Positions 28,395 to 35,803 of a stretch of 64,000 bases of DNA are shown here, in pieces. Below the pieces are notes generated by a model. It had not been told where the DNA came from. It worked only from the letters and a program-made list of their open reading frames with translations, and did not search any database. The stretch's first letter is position 1. Each line of letters starts with the position of its first letter. Location: contig NZ_FNJJ01000014.1 in NCBI RefSeq assembly GCF_900104265.1, positions 110,521 through 174,520 of the forward strand, written 5' to 3'. The position numbers and the translations under genes are program-made. This stretch comes from Ectopseudomonas guguanensis. GTDB lineage: Bacteria; Pseudomonadota; Gammaproteobacteria; Pseudomonadales; Pseudomonadaceae.

Positions 28395-30436
28395 AGCTTC
28401 CACTCCAGGCCGACGTACAGGCTGCGGCCATCGCCGGGCATGAACAGCGCGGCATCCTGGCCATTGGCGTTGGCCACCACGCCGGTGGTGGCGATGTAGG
28501 TCTTGTCGGCAAGGTTGCGCCCCTCGACGAAGAAACCCAGGCCCTCGCGCGAACGGTAGCCGCCCTTCATCCCCCAGATGGCGTAGGCCTCGGCATACAG
28601 CGACTCGGCATGGTCGGCCGCGTAGTGCACCGGCACCCACTCCAGGGTCGGGCCGACATACCAGCCATCCTGCTGCCAGAGCAACTCGCCCTTGAGGAAC
28701 TGGCTCGGCACGCCGGCGATGCGGTTGTTGCCATAGGCGGGATCGTCGTCGAAGCGGAAGTCGTTGAGCAGGTATTGCCCGCGCAGGAGCAGATTGCCCA
28801 GCTGCCAGGCGGCGCCCAGCTCGATGCCCTGATGCACGGTGCGATCGGCATTGGTGGTGATCACCTGGGTGGGGTTGAGCGGGTTGGTGTAACCGAGCAG
28901 TTCATCGCGAACCTCGCTGCGGTACACCGCCAGGTCCAGATCCAGGTGGCCGCGGCTGATGCGCATGCCGGCTTCCAGCATGGTGGCCTTCTGCGCGTCG
29001 TTCTCGGTGACGATGGCGCCACCGGTCAGCTCGCTGAAGGTGGGCGGCTCGAAGCTCTGGCTGAGGTTGCCGAACAGTTGCACGCCTTCGGCCAGTTCGT
29101 GGCGCAGGCCGATCCGGCCAATCCGCGCGCTGTAGCTTTTGGTGAAGGAGTCATCGCGAAAACCGCTGGGCAAGCCGGCGAAGTTGAAGCTGCTCTTGAG
29201 CTTGTCGTCGATATCGCGCTCGCTGTGCAGCCAGGTCAGGCCGCCGATCAGCGCCCAGTCCTCGGCCAGCGGCACTTCCAGCTCGCTGAAGGCGTTGAGG
29301 CTGCGCGCGGTCTGCAGCTGACGGTCGACCAGATTGCCACGCCGACCAGATACGTTGACGTAATTCTTCGTCTGGTTGCGCCCCTGCAGCGCCTCGACAC
29401 CGGCGCTCCAGCGCCAACCCTCGGCGTTGTGCCACTTGTGCGTCAGGCGTACGCCGATATCCTCGCTGTCGACCTCCAGCACCTGGAAGATCGGGTGCCA
29501 AAGCGACTTTTCGCTGTAGAAGCTCGACAGCTCCAGGCTATGGCCGCCATCGAGTTGCAGGGTGGTGATGTTGCCGAACCGGTTGAGCGTGAAGTCGCGC
29601 TTGTTGTCGCCCGTCACCGTGCTCGACGCGGCCTGCTCGGGGTTACGCCGCAATTGCGCCTTGGTCAGGCTGCCGGGAATTTCCGAGTCGGTTTCCACGT
29701 GGCTGATGTAGAAGCGCGTGGCCAGTCTCTCGTTGATGCGCCCGCCGATATTGGCGAAGTAGCGCTGATTGTCCTGACGGGCGTGATCGCGGAAACCGTC
29801 CTGGGCATAGTCGGAAACGCTCAGGTAGGCGTCCCAGTCGCCGAACTCCTGGGCGACGGCGCCGAAGACGCGGCGGTAGTCGAAACTCCCCGCCTCGGTG
29901 CGCAGCTGCGCCTTGGGCGCGCTCTTGCCGGTGGGCGTGACGAAGTTGATCGCCCCGCCCAGGTTGGCCGCGCCGTAGCGCCAGGCATTGGCGCCACGCA
30001 TCACCTCGATGTGGTCCAGGGCGATCGGCTCGATGCTCTGGAAATCGCCACTGCCATCGGCCAGGTTCAGCGGCGCACCATCCTGCATCAGCAGGATGCC
30101 GCGCTGGTGGAAGGTGCGCTGCAAACCCGAGCCGCGAATCGACAGGCGCGACTCCTCGGCGCCGGAGCGCGACTGGATGTAGACCCCGGTGGCGTGCCCG
30201 AGGGCGTCCTGCGGCGAGCTCGCACGCCCGGTCTTGTAGGTGTCGGCATCGACGATGCCGGCACCGCCGGGAATGCGCGCGAACTCGGCGCGCTTCTCGG
30301 CGATGCTCGGTGCGGTGGCATCGCGCTGCTCGCGCGCCACCACGGTGCTGTCTTCCAGCTCGATATGCGCGGCATGAGCGCAGGTGGCCAGGCTGGCACT
30401 GGCGGCCAGCAGGCTGAATACGGACATCTGACGCAT
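28391..30436 (-). CDS. TonB-dependent outer-membrane receptor, probably metal uptake
   Basis: A 681-residue TonB-dependent receptor. It has a signal peptide (MRQMSVFSLLAASASLATCA), then a TonB-box-like start (IELEDSTVVA), a plug domain ending near residue 180 (the HIEVMRGANAWRYGAANLGG motif is typical), and a 22-strand barrel ending in the aromatic terminus YVGLEWKL. The ligand is not determined. The adjacent PepSY membrane genes and a PCu(A)C chaperone suggest copper or an iron complex. In-frame codons upstream to 30529 are rejected because the signal peptide begins at 30436. It follows the small membrane gene at 30561-30947 in the same direction. Confidence 0.88.
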   Translation of the reverse strand: MRQMSVFSLLAASASLATCAHAAHIELEDSTVVAREQRDATAPSIAEKRAEFARIPGGAGIVDADTYKTGRASSPQDALGHATGVYIQSRSGAEESRLSIRGSGLQRTFHQRGILLMQDGAPLNLADGSGDFQSIEPIALDHIEVMRGANAWRYGAANLGGAINFVTPTGKSAPKAQLRTEAGSFDYRRVFGAVAQEFGDWDAYLSVSDYAQDGFRDHARQDNQRYFANIGGRINERLATRFYISHVETDSEIPGSLTKAQLRRNPEQAASSTVTGDNKRDFTLNRFGNITTLQLDGGHSLELSSFYSEKSLWHPIFQVLEVDSEDIGVRLTHKWHNAEGWRWSAGVEALQGRNQTKNYVNVSGRRGNLVDRQLQTARSLNAFSELEVPLAEDWALIGGLTWLHSERDIDDKLKSSFNFAGLPSGFRDDSFTKSYSARIGRIGLRHELAEGVQLFGNLSQSFEPPTFSELTGGAIVTENDAQKATMLEAGMRISRGHLDLDLAVYRSEVRDELLGYTNPLNPTQVITTNADRTVHQGIELGAAWQLGNLLLRGQYLLNDFRFDDDPAYGNNRIAGVPSQFLKGELLWQQDGWYVGPTLEWVPVHYAADHAESLYAEAYAIWGMKGGYRSREGLGFFVEGRNLADKTYIATTGVVANANGQDAALFMPGDGRSLYVGLEWKL

Positions 30437-30560
30437 GGATTTCCCCCAACGTCGGCTGGTCGGGTGCCGCCCGGATGCAGGTTTGCAGGCACCGACAAGC
30501 GCAGTTCTTATCTGATCGCAGGTAACCAACGCGGCCCTAGGTGCGGCCGCCAGGAACGAC

Positions 30561-30947
30561 TCAGATCAGCGCGGGAGAAGCGCGGGGATTGGCCGAGGGC
30601 CAGAGATAGCGAAGCGGATGCGGGACGAACAGCCAGGTCGCAGCAGGCCTGCGAGCGGCTGCCAGCAAGCCCAGCAAGCCGAAGAAGGCGGCCAGGATGA
30701 TGGCGCTGAACAGGCTGCCCAGGGCGCAGCCGCTGCCGGTGGCCGGATTGGGCGCCACCACGCCGGAGCCGTCGAGATCGGCACCGGCACCGAAGTTGCC
30801 CTCGAACGAGCAGTACTGGCTGCTCAGCCCGCTGAGCTGCAGGCCGGCCATCTGACCATGGCTGATGGCGCAGGCGAACGCACCGAACAGGATGCTGAAG
30901 TACAGCAACCAGGCGATCAGCGAGCGGTCTTTGCGGGCCAGTTTCAT
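30561..30947 (-). CDS. Small membrane protein near the TonB receptor (DUF2946-like)
   Basis: A 128-residue protein. It begins MKLARKDRSLIAWLLYFSIL, with one membrane segment, and has a second hydrophobic block (GSLFSAIILAAFFGLLGLLA). Cysteines in ISHGQM-SSQYCSFEG and GSGCALG could bind a metal. The position next to a TonB receptor and copper chaperone, and the general layout, resemble DUF2946-type proteins of copper-linked loci, but I cannot confirm the family from the sequence alone. It lies 124 bases upstream of the receptor gene. Confidence 0.6.
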   Translation of the reverse strand: MKLARKDRSLIAWLLYFSILFGAFACAISHGQMAGLQLSGLSSQYCSFEGNFGAGADLDGSGVVAPNPATGSGCALGSLFSAIILAAFFGLLGLLAAARRPAATWLFVPHPLRYLWPSANPRASPALI

Positions 30948-31053
30948 GGGGCGCGACTCTAAACAGAGGATGGCGACGCGACACTGCGGTGCGTTGCCGC
31001 AGTCGTTTGGTACGGGAGTCTAGCAGGCGTTCGCAGCTTTATCGCGCGCGCGG

Positions 31054-31968
31054 CTAACGCCACGGCGCGGCCTCCAGCAGACGTTGGCAACGCCGTTGCA
31101 GGAACTCGCGCAGCAGATGCACCGCCTTGCTCAGCTGGGCGCGATGGGCGCAGACCAGATACAGCGGTGTCGGCTCGCCCTGCCAGTCCGGCAGCAGCAC
31201 CTGCAGCCGGCCTTCGCGCACATCGTCGGCCACGTCCAGCCAGGACTTGTACACCACGCCCTGCCCGGCCACGGCCCAGCGCCGGGTGACATCGGCATCG
31301 TCGCTGACGCGATTGCCGGCCACCGTCAGCAGCATCTCGCGCTTGCCGCTCTGGAAGCGCCAGCGGTCATGCACGCGCCCGTGCAGCATGTACAGCAGGC
31401 AGTTGTGCTGGCGTAGATCATCCACGCTCTGCGGCGCTCCATGCCGGGCGAGATAGGCCGGCGCGGCGCAGAGCACGCGGCGATTGTCCGGCGCCACCGG
31501 CAATGCCACCAGGCTGGAGTCTTCCGGGGCGCCGTAGCGCAGGGCGATATCCACCGGCTCGCGGAACAGATCGGCCACCCGATCGGCCAGCAGCAGGCGC
31601 AGATGCAGTTGCGGATGCTCGGCCTGGAATGCATCGAGCCAGGGCAGCAGCGTGTTGCGCCCCAGATCCGAAGGCGCCGAAAGCTGCAGCATTCCGCGAA
31701 TGCCGTCCTGGCTGCCGGCCAGTTGCTGGCGTCCCTCCTCCAGGCTCTGCAAGGCCAGGCGCGCGTGCACCAGATACAGCTCGCCCTCGGGCGTCAGGCG
31801 CAGGCTGCGCGTCGAGCGCGCCAGCAGACGCACCTGCAGTTGCTGCTCCAGGCGCTTGAGCGCGGCACTGGCCACCGCCGGCGAGACATTCAGCAGCCGC
31901 GCCGCGGCCGACAGGCTGCCGGTTTCAGCGGTACGCACGAAGAGTTGCAGGTCATCGAAACGCAGCAT
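31054..31968 (-). CDS. LysR-family transcriptional regulator
   Basis: A 304-residue LysR regulator with the helix-turn-helix at about residues 15-60 (TGSLSAAARLLNVSPAVASA) and a substrate-binding domain (GMLQLSAPSDLGRNTLLPWL). It belongs to the class with short-chain aldehyde/quinone-linked targets. It is divergent from the dehydrogenase at 32085, so it is likely to control it. A palindrome with LysR-type spacing lies 10 bases upstream of its own start. The effector is unknown. Confidence 0.87.
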   Translation of the reverse strand: MLRFDDLQLFVRTAETGSLSAAARLLNVSPAVASAALKRLEQQLQVRLLARSTRSLRLTPEGELYLVHARLALQSLEEGRQQLAGSQDGIRGMLQLSAPSDLGRNTLLPWLDAFQAEHPQLHLRLLLADRVADLFREPVDIALRYGAPEDSSLVALPVAPDNRRVLCAAPAYLARHGAPQSVDDLRQHNCLLYMLHGRVHDRWRFQSGKREMLLTVAGNRVSDDADVTRRWAVAGQGVVYKSWLDVADDVREGRLQVLLPDWQGEPTPLYLVCAHRAQLSKAVHLLREFLQRRCQRLLEAAPWR

Positions 31969-31977
31969 GGCGTCCTA

Positions 31978-31998
31978 CTTTCAAAATAATGATGAAAG
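31978..31998. promoter_or_regulatory. Candidate LysR operator between divergent genes
   Basis: CTTTCA and TGAAAG are perfect inverted arms separated by nine bases (T-N11-A is satisfied inside). It lies between the LysR gene and the dehydrogenase it probably controls, close to the LysR start, which suits autorepression. Assigned from symmetry only. Confidence 0.55.
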
Positions 31999-32084
31999 AG
32001 ACTCTATCCGCAGGCGCTTTTTTCAACCAGCAGAACGGATGACTATCAGCACCATCGCCTGAACCCGACAACCGGAGCCCTAGC

Positions 32085-33101
32085 ATGAAAGCCGTTGCCT
32101 ACTACCAATCCCTGCCTGCCGAGCACCCCGAAGCCCTGCAGGACGTACAACTGGATGCCCCCTCTCCCGGCCCACACGATCTGCTGGTGGAGGTGCGCGC
32201 CATCTCGGTCAACCCGGTCGATACCAAGATCCGCCTGGGCGTCGCCCCCGAAAACGGCGCAGCCAAGGTACTGGGCTGGGACGCCTCTGGCGTGGTCCAG
32301 GCCGTGGGCAGCGAGGTCACCCTGTTCCAGCCCGGCGACCGGGTGTTCTATGCCGGTGCCATCGACCGCGCCGGGGCCAACAGCGAGTTGCATCTGGTGG
32401 ATCAGCGCATCGTCGGCAAAATGCCGCAAAGCCTGTCGTTCGCCGAGGCGGCAGCCCTGCCGCTGACCGCCATCACCGCCTGGGAACTGCTGTTCGAACG
32501 CCTGCAGGTCGCCGAAGGCTCGACCGATCAGGGCCAGAGCCTGCTGATCGTCGGCGCGGCCGGCGGCGTTGGTTCGATCCTCACCCAGCTGGCGCGCCGC
32601 CTGACCGGCCTGACCGTGATCGGCACCGCCTCGCGCCCGGAAACCCAGGCCTGGGTCCGCGAGCTGGGTGCGCATCACGTGATCGACCACGGCAAGCCGC
32701 TGAGCGAGGAGCTCGCGCGTATCGGCATCGGCCAGGTCAGCCATGTCGCCAGCCTGACCCAGACCGACCAGCACTATGCCCAGCTGATCGAGTGCCTGCA
32801 GCCGCAAGGGCGCCTGGCGCTGATCGACGACCCGCTGCAACCGCTGGACGTCATGCAGCTCAAGCGCAAGAGCCTGTCGCTGCACTGGGAGCTGATGTTC
32901 ACCCGCTCGCTGTACCAGACCGCCGACATGATCGAGCAGCACCGCCTGCTGCAGCGCGTGGCCGAGCTGGTGGACAGCGGCGTGATCAGGACCACCCTCG
33001 GCGAGCATTTCGGACGCATCAATGCCGCCAACCTGCGCCGCGCCCATGCGCTGCTAGAAAGTGGCAAGGCCAAGGGCAAGATCGTGCTCGAGGGGTTCTG
33101 A
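32085..33101 (+). CDS. Zinc-binding alcohol dehydrogenase family / quinone-reductase-like protein
   Basis: A 338-residue medium-chain dehydrogenase of the quinone oxidoreductase-like sub-family. The GroES-like N-terminal half has VEVRAISVNPVDTKIRLG and WDASGVV, and the Rossmann motif is LLIVGAAGGVGSILTQLA near residues 153-170. Typical zinc-ligand cysteines are absent, so despite the family name this is a likely NADPH-dependent quinone or enone reductase. The neighbouring LysR gene, read the other way, probably regulates it. It is followed by a repeat-bearing gap and a small ORF. Confidence 0.87.
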   Translation: MKAVAYYQSLPAEHPEALQDVQLDAPSPGPHDLLVEVRAISVNPVDTKIRLGVAPENGAAKVLGWDASGVVQAVGSEVTLFQPGDRVFYAGAIDRAGANSELHLVDQRIVGKMPQSLSFAEAAALPLTAITAWELLFERLQVAEGSTDQGQSLLIVGAAGGVGSILTQLARRLTGLTVIGTASRPETQAWVRELGAHHVIDHGKPLSEELARIGIGQVSHVASLTQTDQHYAQLIECLQPQGRLALIDDPLQPLDVMQLKRKSLSLHWELMFTRSLYQTADMIEQHRLLQRVAELVDSGVIRTTLGEHFGRINAANLRRAHALLESGKAKGKIVLEGF

Positions 33102-33148
33102 AGAACGCGACGAGGGCTGGAGTGGTAGCTTTGGTGGGAGGCGGCGTG

Positions 33149-33170
33149 GTGGGCTGAAGCCCACCCTACG
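33149..33170. repeat. GTGGGCTGAAGCCCAC palindrome
   Basis: GTGGGCTGAAGCCCACCCTACG forms a compact hairpin after the dehydrogenase gene. Its core also occurs in the repeat at 47889-47964. Confidence 0.6.
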
Positions 33171-33331
33171 GGTGGAGCGGGTCGCGGCCTCGGCATCGTG
33201 CCGTTCGTCGCCTGGGCAGCGAAACGGCGCCTCGCACCCTGATCCAGGTCAGCAAAGGATCACCGGCACGGACTAGGATGACCACTCTCCAAACGGCTTC
33301 GATTTCAAGGTCAGCTCAGGAGGTGGTCAGC

Positions 33332-33505
33332 ATGAAGATTCTCGTCCAGCCGCTCGATCAGGGTGGTGAACGCCGATGGCAGGTGCAGCTGGATCAGCAT
33401 TGCGTGAGTTTTCGCAGCGAGGAGCAGGCCCGCGTCTTCGTCGCCACGCTGCAAGCGCGCCTGCAGGCGCCACACAGCCTGCCCGAGCAGCGACGGGCGG
33501 GCTGA
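33332..33505 (+). CDS. Small hypothetical protein
   Basis: A 57-residue protein that begins MKILVQPLDQGGERRWQVQL and is rich in Gln, Arg and Ala. It has a very strong AGGAGGT ribosome-binding site 8 bases upstream, which is the main support for translation. No signal peptide or membrane segment. In-frame codons upstream to 33278 are rejected. I do not recognise a family. It is followed directly by the repeats that border ttgR. Confidence 0.6.
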   Translation: MKILVQPLDQGGERRWQVQLDQHCVSFRSEEQARVFVATLQARLQAPHSLPEQRRAG

Positions 33506-33510
33506 GGGTA

Positions 33511-33678
33511 GTAGGGTGCGCTGTGCGCACCGATAGTGCCGGGCTCTCCCCTGGTGCGCACGGCGCACCCTACGTCTAAGCGATCTTCAGGCGCAGCGCC
33601 GGGCTGCGCAGTCGTAGGGTGCGCCGTGCGCACCGAAAGAACCGGGGCTCGCCCTTGGTGCGCATGGCACACCCTACG
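33511..33678. repeat. Tandem duplication of a palindromic repeat plus the 3' end of ttgR
   Basis: Two copies of a GTAGGGTGCGC...GCGCACCCTACG palindrome (33511-33574 and 33614-33678) alternate with two copies of the ttgR 3' end. The intervening segment 33577-33613 shares GCGCAGCGCCGGGCTGCGCAG exactly with the true gene end at 33700-33720. The period is about 103 bases. Read leftward, the relic still encodes RSPALRLKIA and a stop, versus RSPALRRMPIG and a stop in the present gene. Confidence 0.85.
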
Positions 33679-33679
33679 C

Positions 33680-34318
33680 TTAACCGATCGGCATCCGGCG
33701 CAGCGCCGGGCTGCGCAGCATGTCCAGCACGGTGTCGACCAGCGCCGGGGCCTGGGCAGCCAGGTCGAAGCTGGGCACCAGCAGCCAGTTGGACTCGATG
33801 CCCTCGATATATGCGTGCAGGCATACAGCACCGCGCGCGCAGTCCAGATCGCTCGGCAACTGACCCTTGTTGACTGCGTTGCCCAGTGCCTTGGCGATGC
33901 GCTGATCACACTCCAGGCTCAGCGCCTGCATGCGTTCGCGCAGGCCGAGCAGCTCGCCGGTGTATTCGCATTTGTAACGCAGGATGTCATGCACGCGCCG
34001 GGTCTGCGGCTCGCTCGCCAGGCGCGTCAGCGCCGTGATCAGCAGCTCGCGCATGCAGCCCAGTGGGTCCGGCTCTTCCTCGCTCTCGCTGGCACGCGCC
34101 AGTTCCTCCAGCGGCAGGCGCAGGCGTTCGAGCATGGCCTGGAACAGATCGATCTTGTTCTCGAAATGCCAGTAGATGGCGCCACGGGTCACGCCCGCCG
34201 CCTTGGCCACCTCGGCCAGTGACGCACGTGAGACGCCCTGGGCGTGGAACACCTGCTCCGCGGCATCGAGTATCTGCACCCGCGTCGCCTGTGCTTCTTC
34301 TTTGGTTCGTCTGACCAT
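33680..34318 (-). CDS. ttgR: TetR-family repressor of the TtgABC/MexAB-type efflux pump
   Basis: A 212-residue TetR-family repressor (TtgR/EmhR/AcrR type). The helix-turn-helix is at about residues 10-60 (AEQVFHAQGVSRASLAEVA, then VTRGAIYWHFENKIDLF). The C-terminal domain binds drugs and aromatics (HDILRYKCEYTGEL near 116-129). It is divergent from ttgABC and should bind the operator at 34394-34423, being released by antibiotics or flavonoid-type ligands in its relatives. The ATG at 34318 matches the family (MVRRTKEEAQATR); earlier in-frame codons overlap the operator. Its 3' end has been duplicated with the neighbouring repeat. Confidence 0.9.
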   Translation of the reverse strand: MVRRTKEEAQATRVQILDAAEQVFHAQGVSRASLAEVAKAAGVTRGAIYWHFENKIDLFQAMLERLRLPLEELARASESEEEPDPLGCMRELLITALTRLASEPQTRRVHDILRYKCEYTGELLGLRERMQALSLECDQRIAKALGNAVNKGQLPSDLDCARGAVCLHAYIEGIESNWLLVPSFDLAAQAPALVDTVLDMLRSPALRRMPIG

Positions 34319-34393
34319 TGCCCTACCTGCTGTCGCCTGCCTGAACCGCTTCCGTGACGGAAGCGGTCTGGAGTATGCAGGCAGTTTTAGGCA

Positions 34394-34423
34394 TTTACAA
34401 ACATTCACGTACGTAAGTATATT
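34394..34423. promoter_or_regulatory. Candidate TtgR operator in the ttgR-ttgA gap
   Basis: TTTACAAACATTCACGTACG followed by TAAGTATATT has TTAC/GTAA inverted ends and closely resembles the known TtgR operator of P. putida (which also has TTTACAAACA and GTAAGTATATT). It overlaps the likely promoters of both divergent genes. Function is inferred from that similarity. Confidence 0.8.
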
Positions 34424-34497
34424 CGACGCCATTGGTTCTCAATTACCCCTCCTCCGCCCCCTTCGGGCAGCGAATTCGACAAACGAGGTTCTCTCAG

Positions 34498-35646
34498 ATG
34501 CATACGAAGCCAGCCGTAGCCGCCTTGGTTTCCGCCATCGCCGTGGCTCTGCTCAGCCTTGGCGGCTGCAAGGAAGCCAGCGCCCCACAGGCCCAGCAAG
34601 CCCCCGAAGTCGGAGTGGTGACGCTACAGGCGCAGCCCTTTGCCCTCACCACCGAGGTACCCGGCCGTACCAGCGCCTACCGCATCGCCGAGGTGCGCCC
34701 GCAGGTCAATGGCATCATCCAGAAGCGCCTGTTCACCGAAGGCAGCGAAGTCAAGGCCGGTCAGCAGCTGTACCAGATCGACCCGGCTACCTACGAAGCC
34801 GCGTTCAAGAGCGCCCAGGCCACGCAGCTGTCGGCCAAATCCCTGGCCGACCGCTACAAGTTGCTGGTGGCCGACAAGGCGGTCAGCCAACAGGCTTACG
34901 ACGAGGCGCGCGCCGCCGGCCTGCAGGCCGACGCCGCGCTGGAGCAGGCGCGCATCGACCTGCGCTACACCAAGGTGATGGCGCCCATCAGCGGTCGCAT
35001 CGGCCGCTCCGCGGTGACCGAAGGGGCGCTGGTCAGCAACGGTCAAGCCAACGCTATGGCCACCATCCAGCAACTCGACCCGATCTACGTCGACGTCACC
35101 CAGTCGAGCAAGGATCTGCTGCGCCTGCGCCGCGATCTGGCCGATGGGCGTCTGCAGAAGGCCAGCGACAGCGCCGCCAAGGTCGCACTGAAGCTGGAGG
35201 ACGGCAGCCGCTACGCCCACGAAGGCACCCTGGAATTCTCCGAGGTGGCGGTGGACGAAAGCACCGGTTCGGTGACCCTGCGCGCCGTGTTCCCCAACCC
35301 CGACCACCTGCTGCTGCCGGGCATGTTCGTGCATGCCGAGCTGCTCTCCGGGGTCAAGGAGAACGCCATCCTCGCCCCGCAGCAGGGCGTGACCCGCAAC
35401 CAGCGCGGCGAACCGACGGCGATGGTGGTGGGCGCCGACGACAAGGTCGAACTGCGCGTGCTCAAGGCCGACCGCACCGCCGGCAACACCTGGCTGGTGG
35501 AGGACGGCCTGCAGGAAGGTGATCGCCTGATCACCGAAGGCCTGCAGTTCGTCCAGCCCGGCACCGAGGTCAAGGCCGTGCCGGCACGCAACGTGAAAGC
35601 CGGCGAGGTGGCGCAGGACGCCGCCAAGAACAACGGCAAGGGATAA
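34498..35646 (+). CDS. ttgA: RND efflux periplasmic adaptor (MFP) lipoprotein
   Basis: A 382-residue membrane fusion protein. The signal peptide ends with the lipobox LSLGGC (Cys24 becomes the lipidated N-terminus). The lipoyl/coiled-coil part runs from VRPQVNGIIQKRLFTEGSEV and the beta-barrel region includes LPGMFVHAELLSG. It links the RND pump (ttgB) to the outer-membrane channel (ttgC) in the periplasm for multidrug and solvent export. The start at 34498 has GAGG upstream; an in-frame codon at 34432 is rejected. Divergent from ttgR and controlled through the shared operator. A MITE-like element separates it from ttgB. Confidence 0.95.
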   Translation: MHTKPAVAALVSAIAVALLSLGGCKEASAPQAQQAPEVGVVTLQAQPFALTTEVPGRTSAYRIAEVRPQVNGIIQKRLFTEGSEVKAGQQLYQIDPATYEAAFKSAQATQLSAKSLADRYKLLVADKAVSQQAYDEARAAGLQADAALEQARIDLRYTKVMAPISGRIGRSAVTEGALVSNGQANAMATIQQLDPIYVDVTQSSKDLLRLRRDLADGRLQKASDSAAKVALKLEDGSRYAHEGTLEFSEVAVDESTGSVTLRAVFPNPDHLLLPGMFVHAELLSGVKENAILAPQQGVTRNQRGEPTAMVVGADDKVELRVLKADRTAGNTWLVEDGLQEGDRLITEGLQFVQPGTEVKAVPARNVKAGEVAQDAAKNNGKG

Positions 35647-35787
35647 GAGGGTGTTTACAAAAGTAGCGAGCGATGGTCAGGCAAGGCGAAACCAGCCGAA
35701 AAAGCGGAGTGTACGAGTAGTACATGAGCATTTTGAGGCTGATTTCAACGCAGCATGGCCGAGCGCAATAATTTGTAAACGCCCTCT
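35646..35787. mobile_element. MITE-like element with 15-16-base terminal inverted repeats between ttgA and ttgB
   Basis: AGAGGGTGTTTACAAA at the left end and its reverse complement form AGAGGGCGTTTACAAA at the right end match in 15 of 16 positions. The 142-base element has no open frame of note and starts at the last base of the ttgA stop codon. I cannot identify a target-site duplication or an autonomous partner. A diverged relative may lie at 52057-52148. Confidence 0.75.
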
Positions 35788-35803
35788 GAAGGAGAGCTAC
35801 TGA

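Noticed and set aside
30437..30560. A cobalamin riboswitch before the TonB receptor
   Set aside because: The leader contains a GGTGCC word and G-rich stretches, but I do not see the B12-box or the other conserved elements.
28067..30700. A long plus-strand open frame (about 877 codons) opposite the TonB receptor
   Set aside because: It is antisense to a full-length receptor with signal peptide and plug motif. No domain is recognisable in the plus frame.
33511..33678. A possible short CRISPR-like array
   Set aside because: Only two units with palindromic repeats and no unique spacers, and no cas genes in the window.
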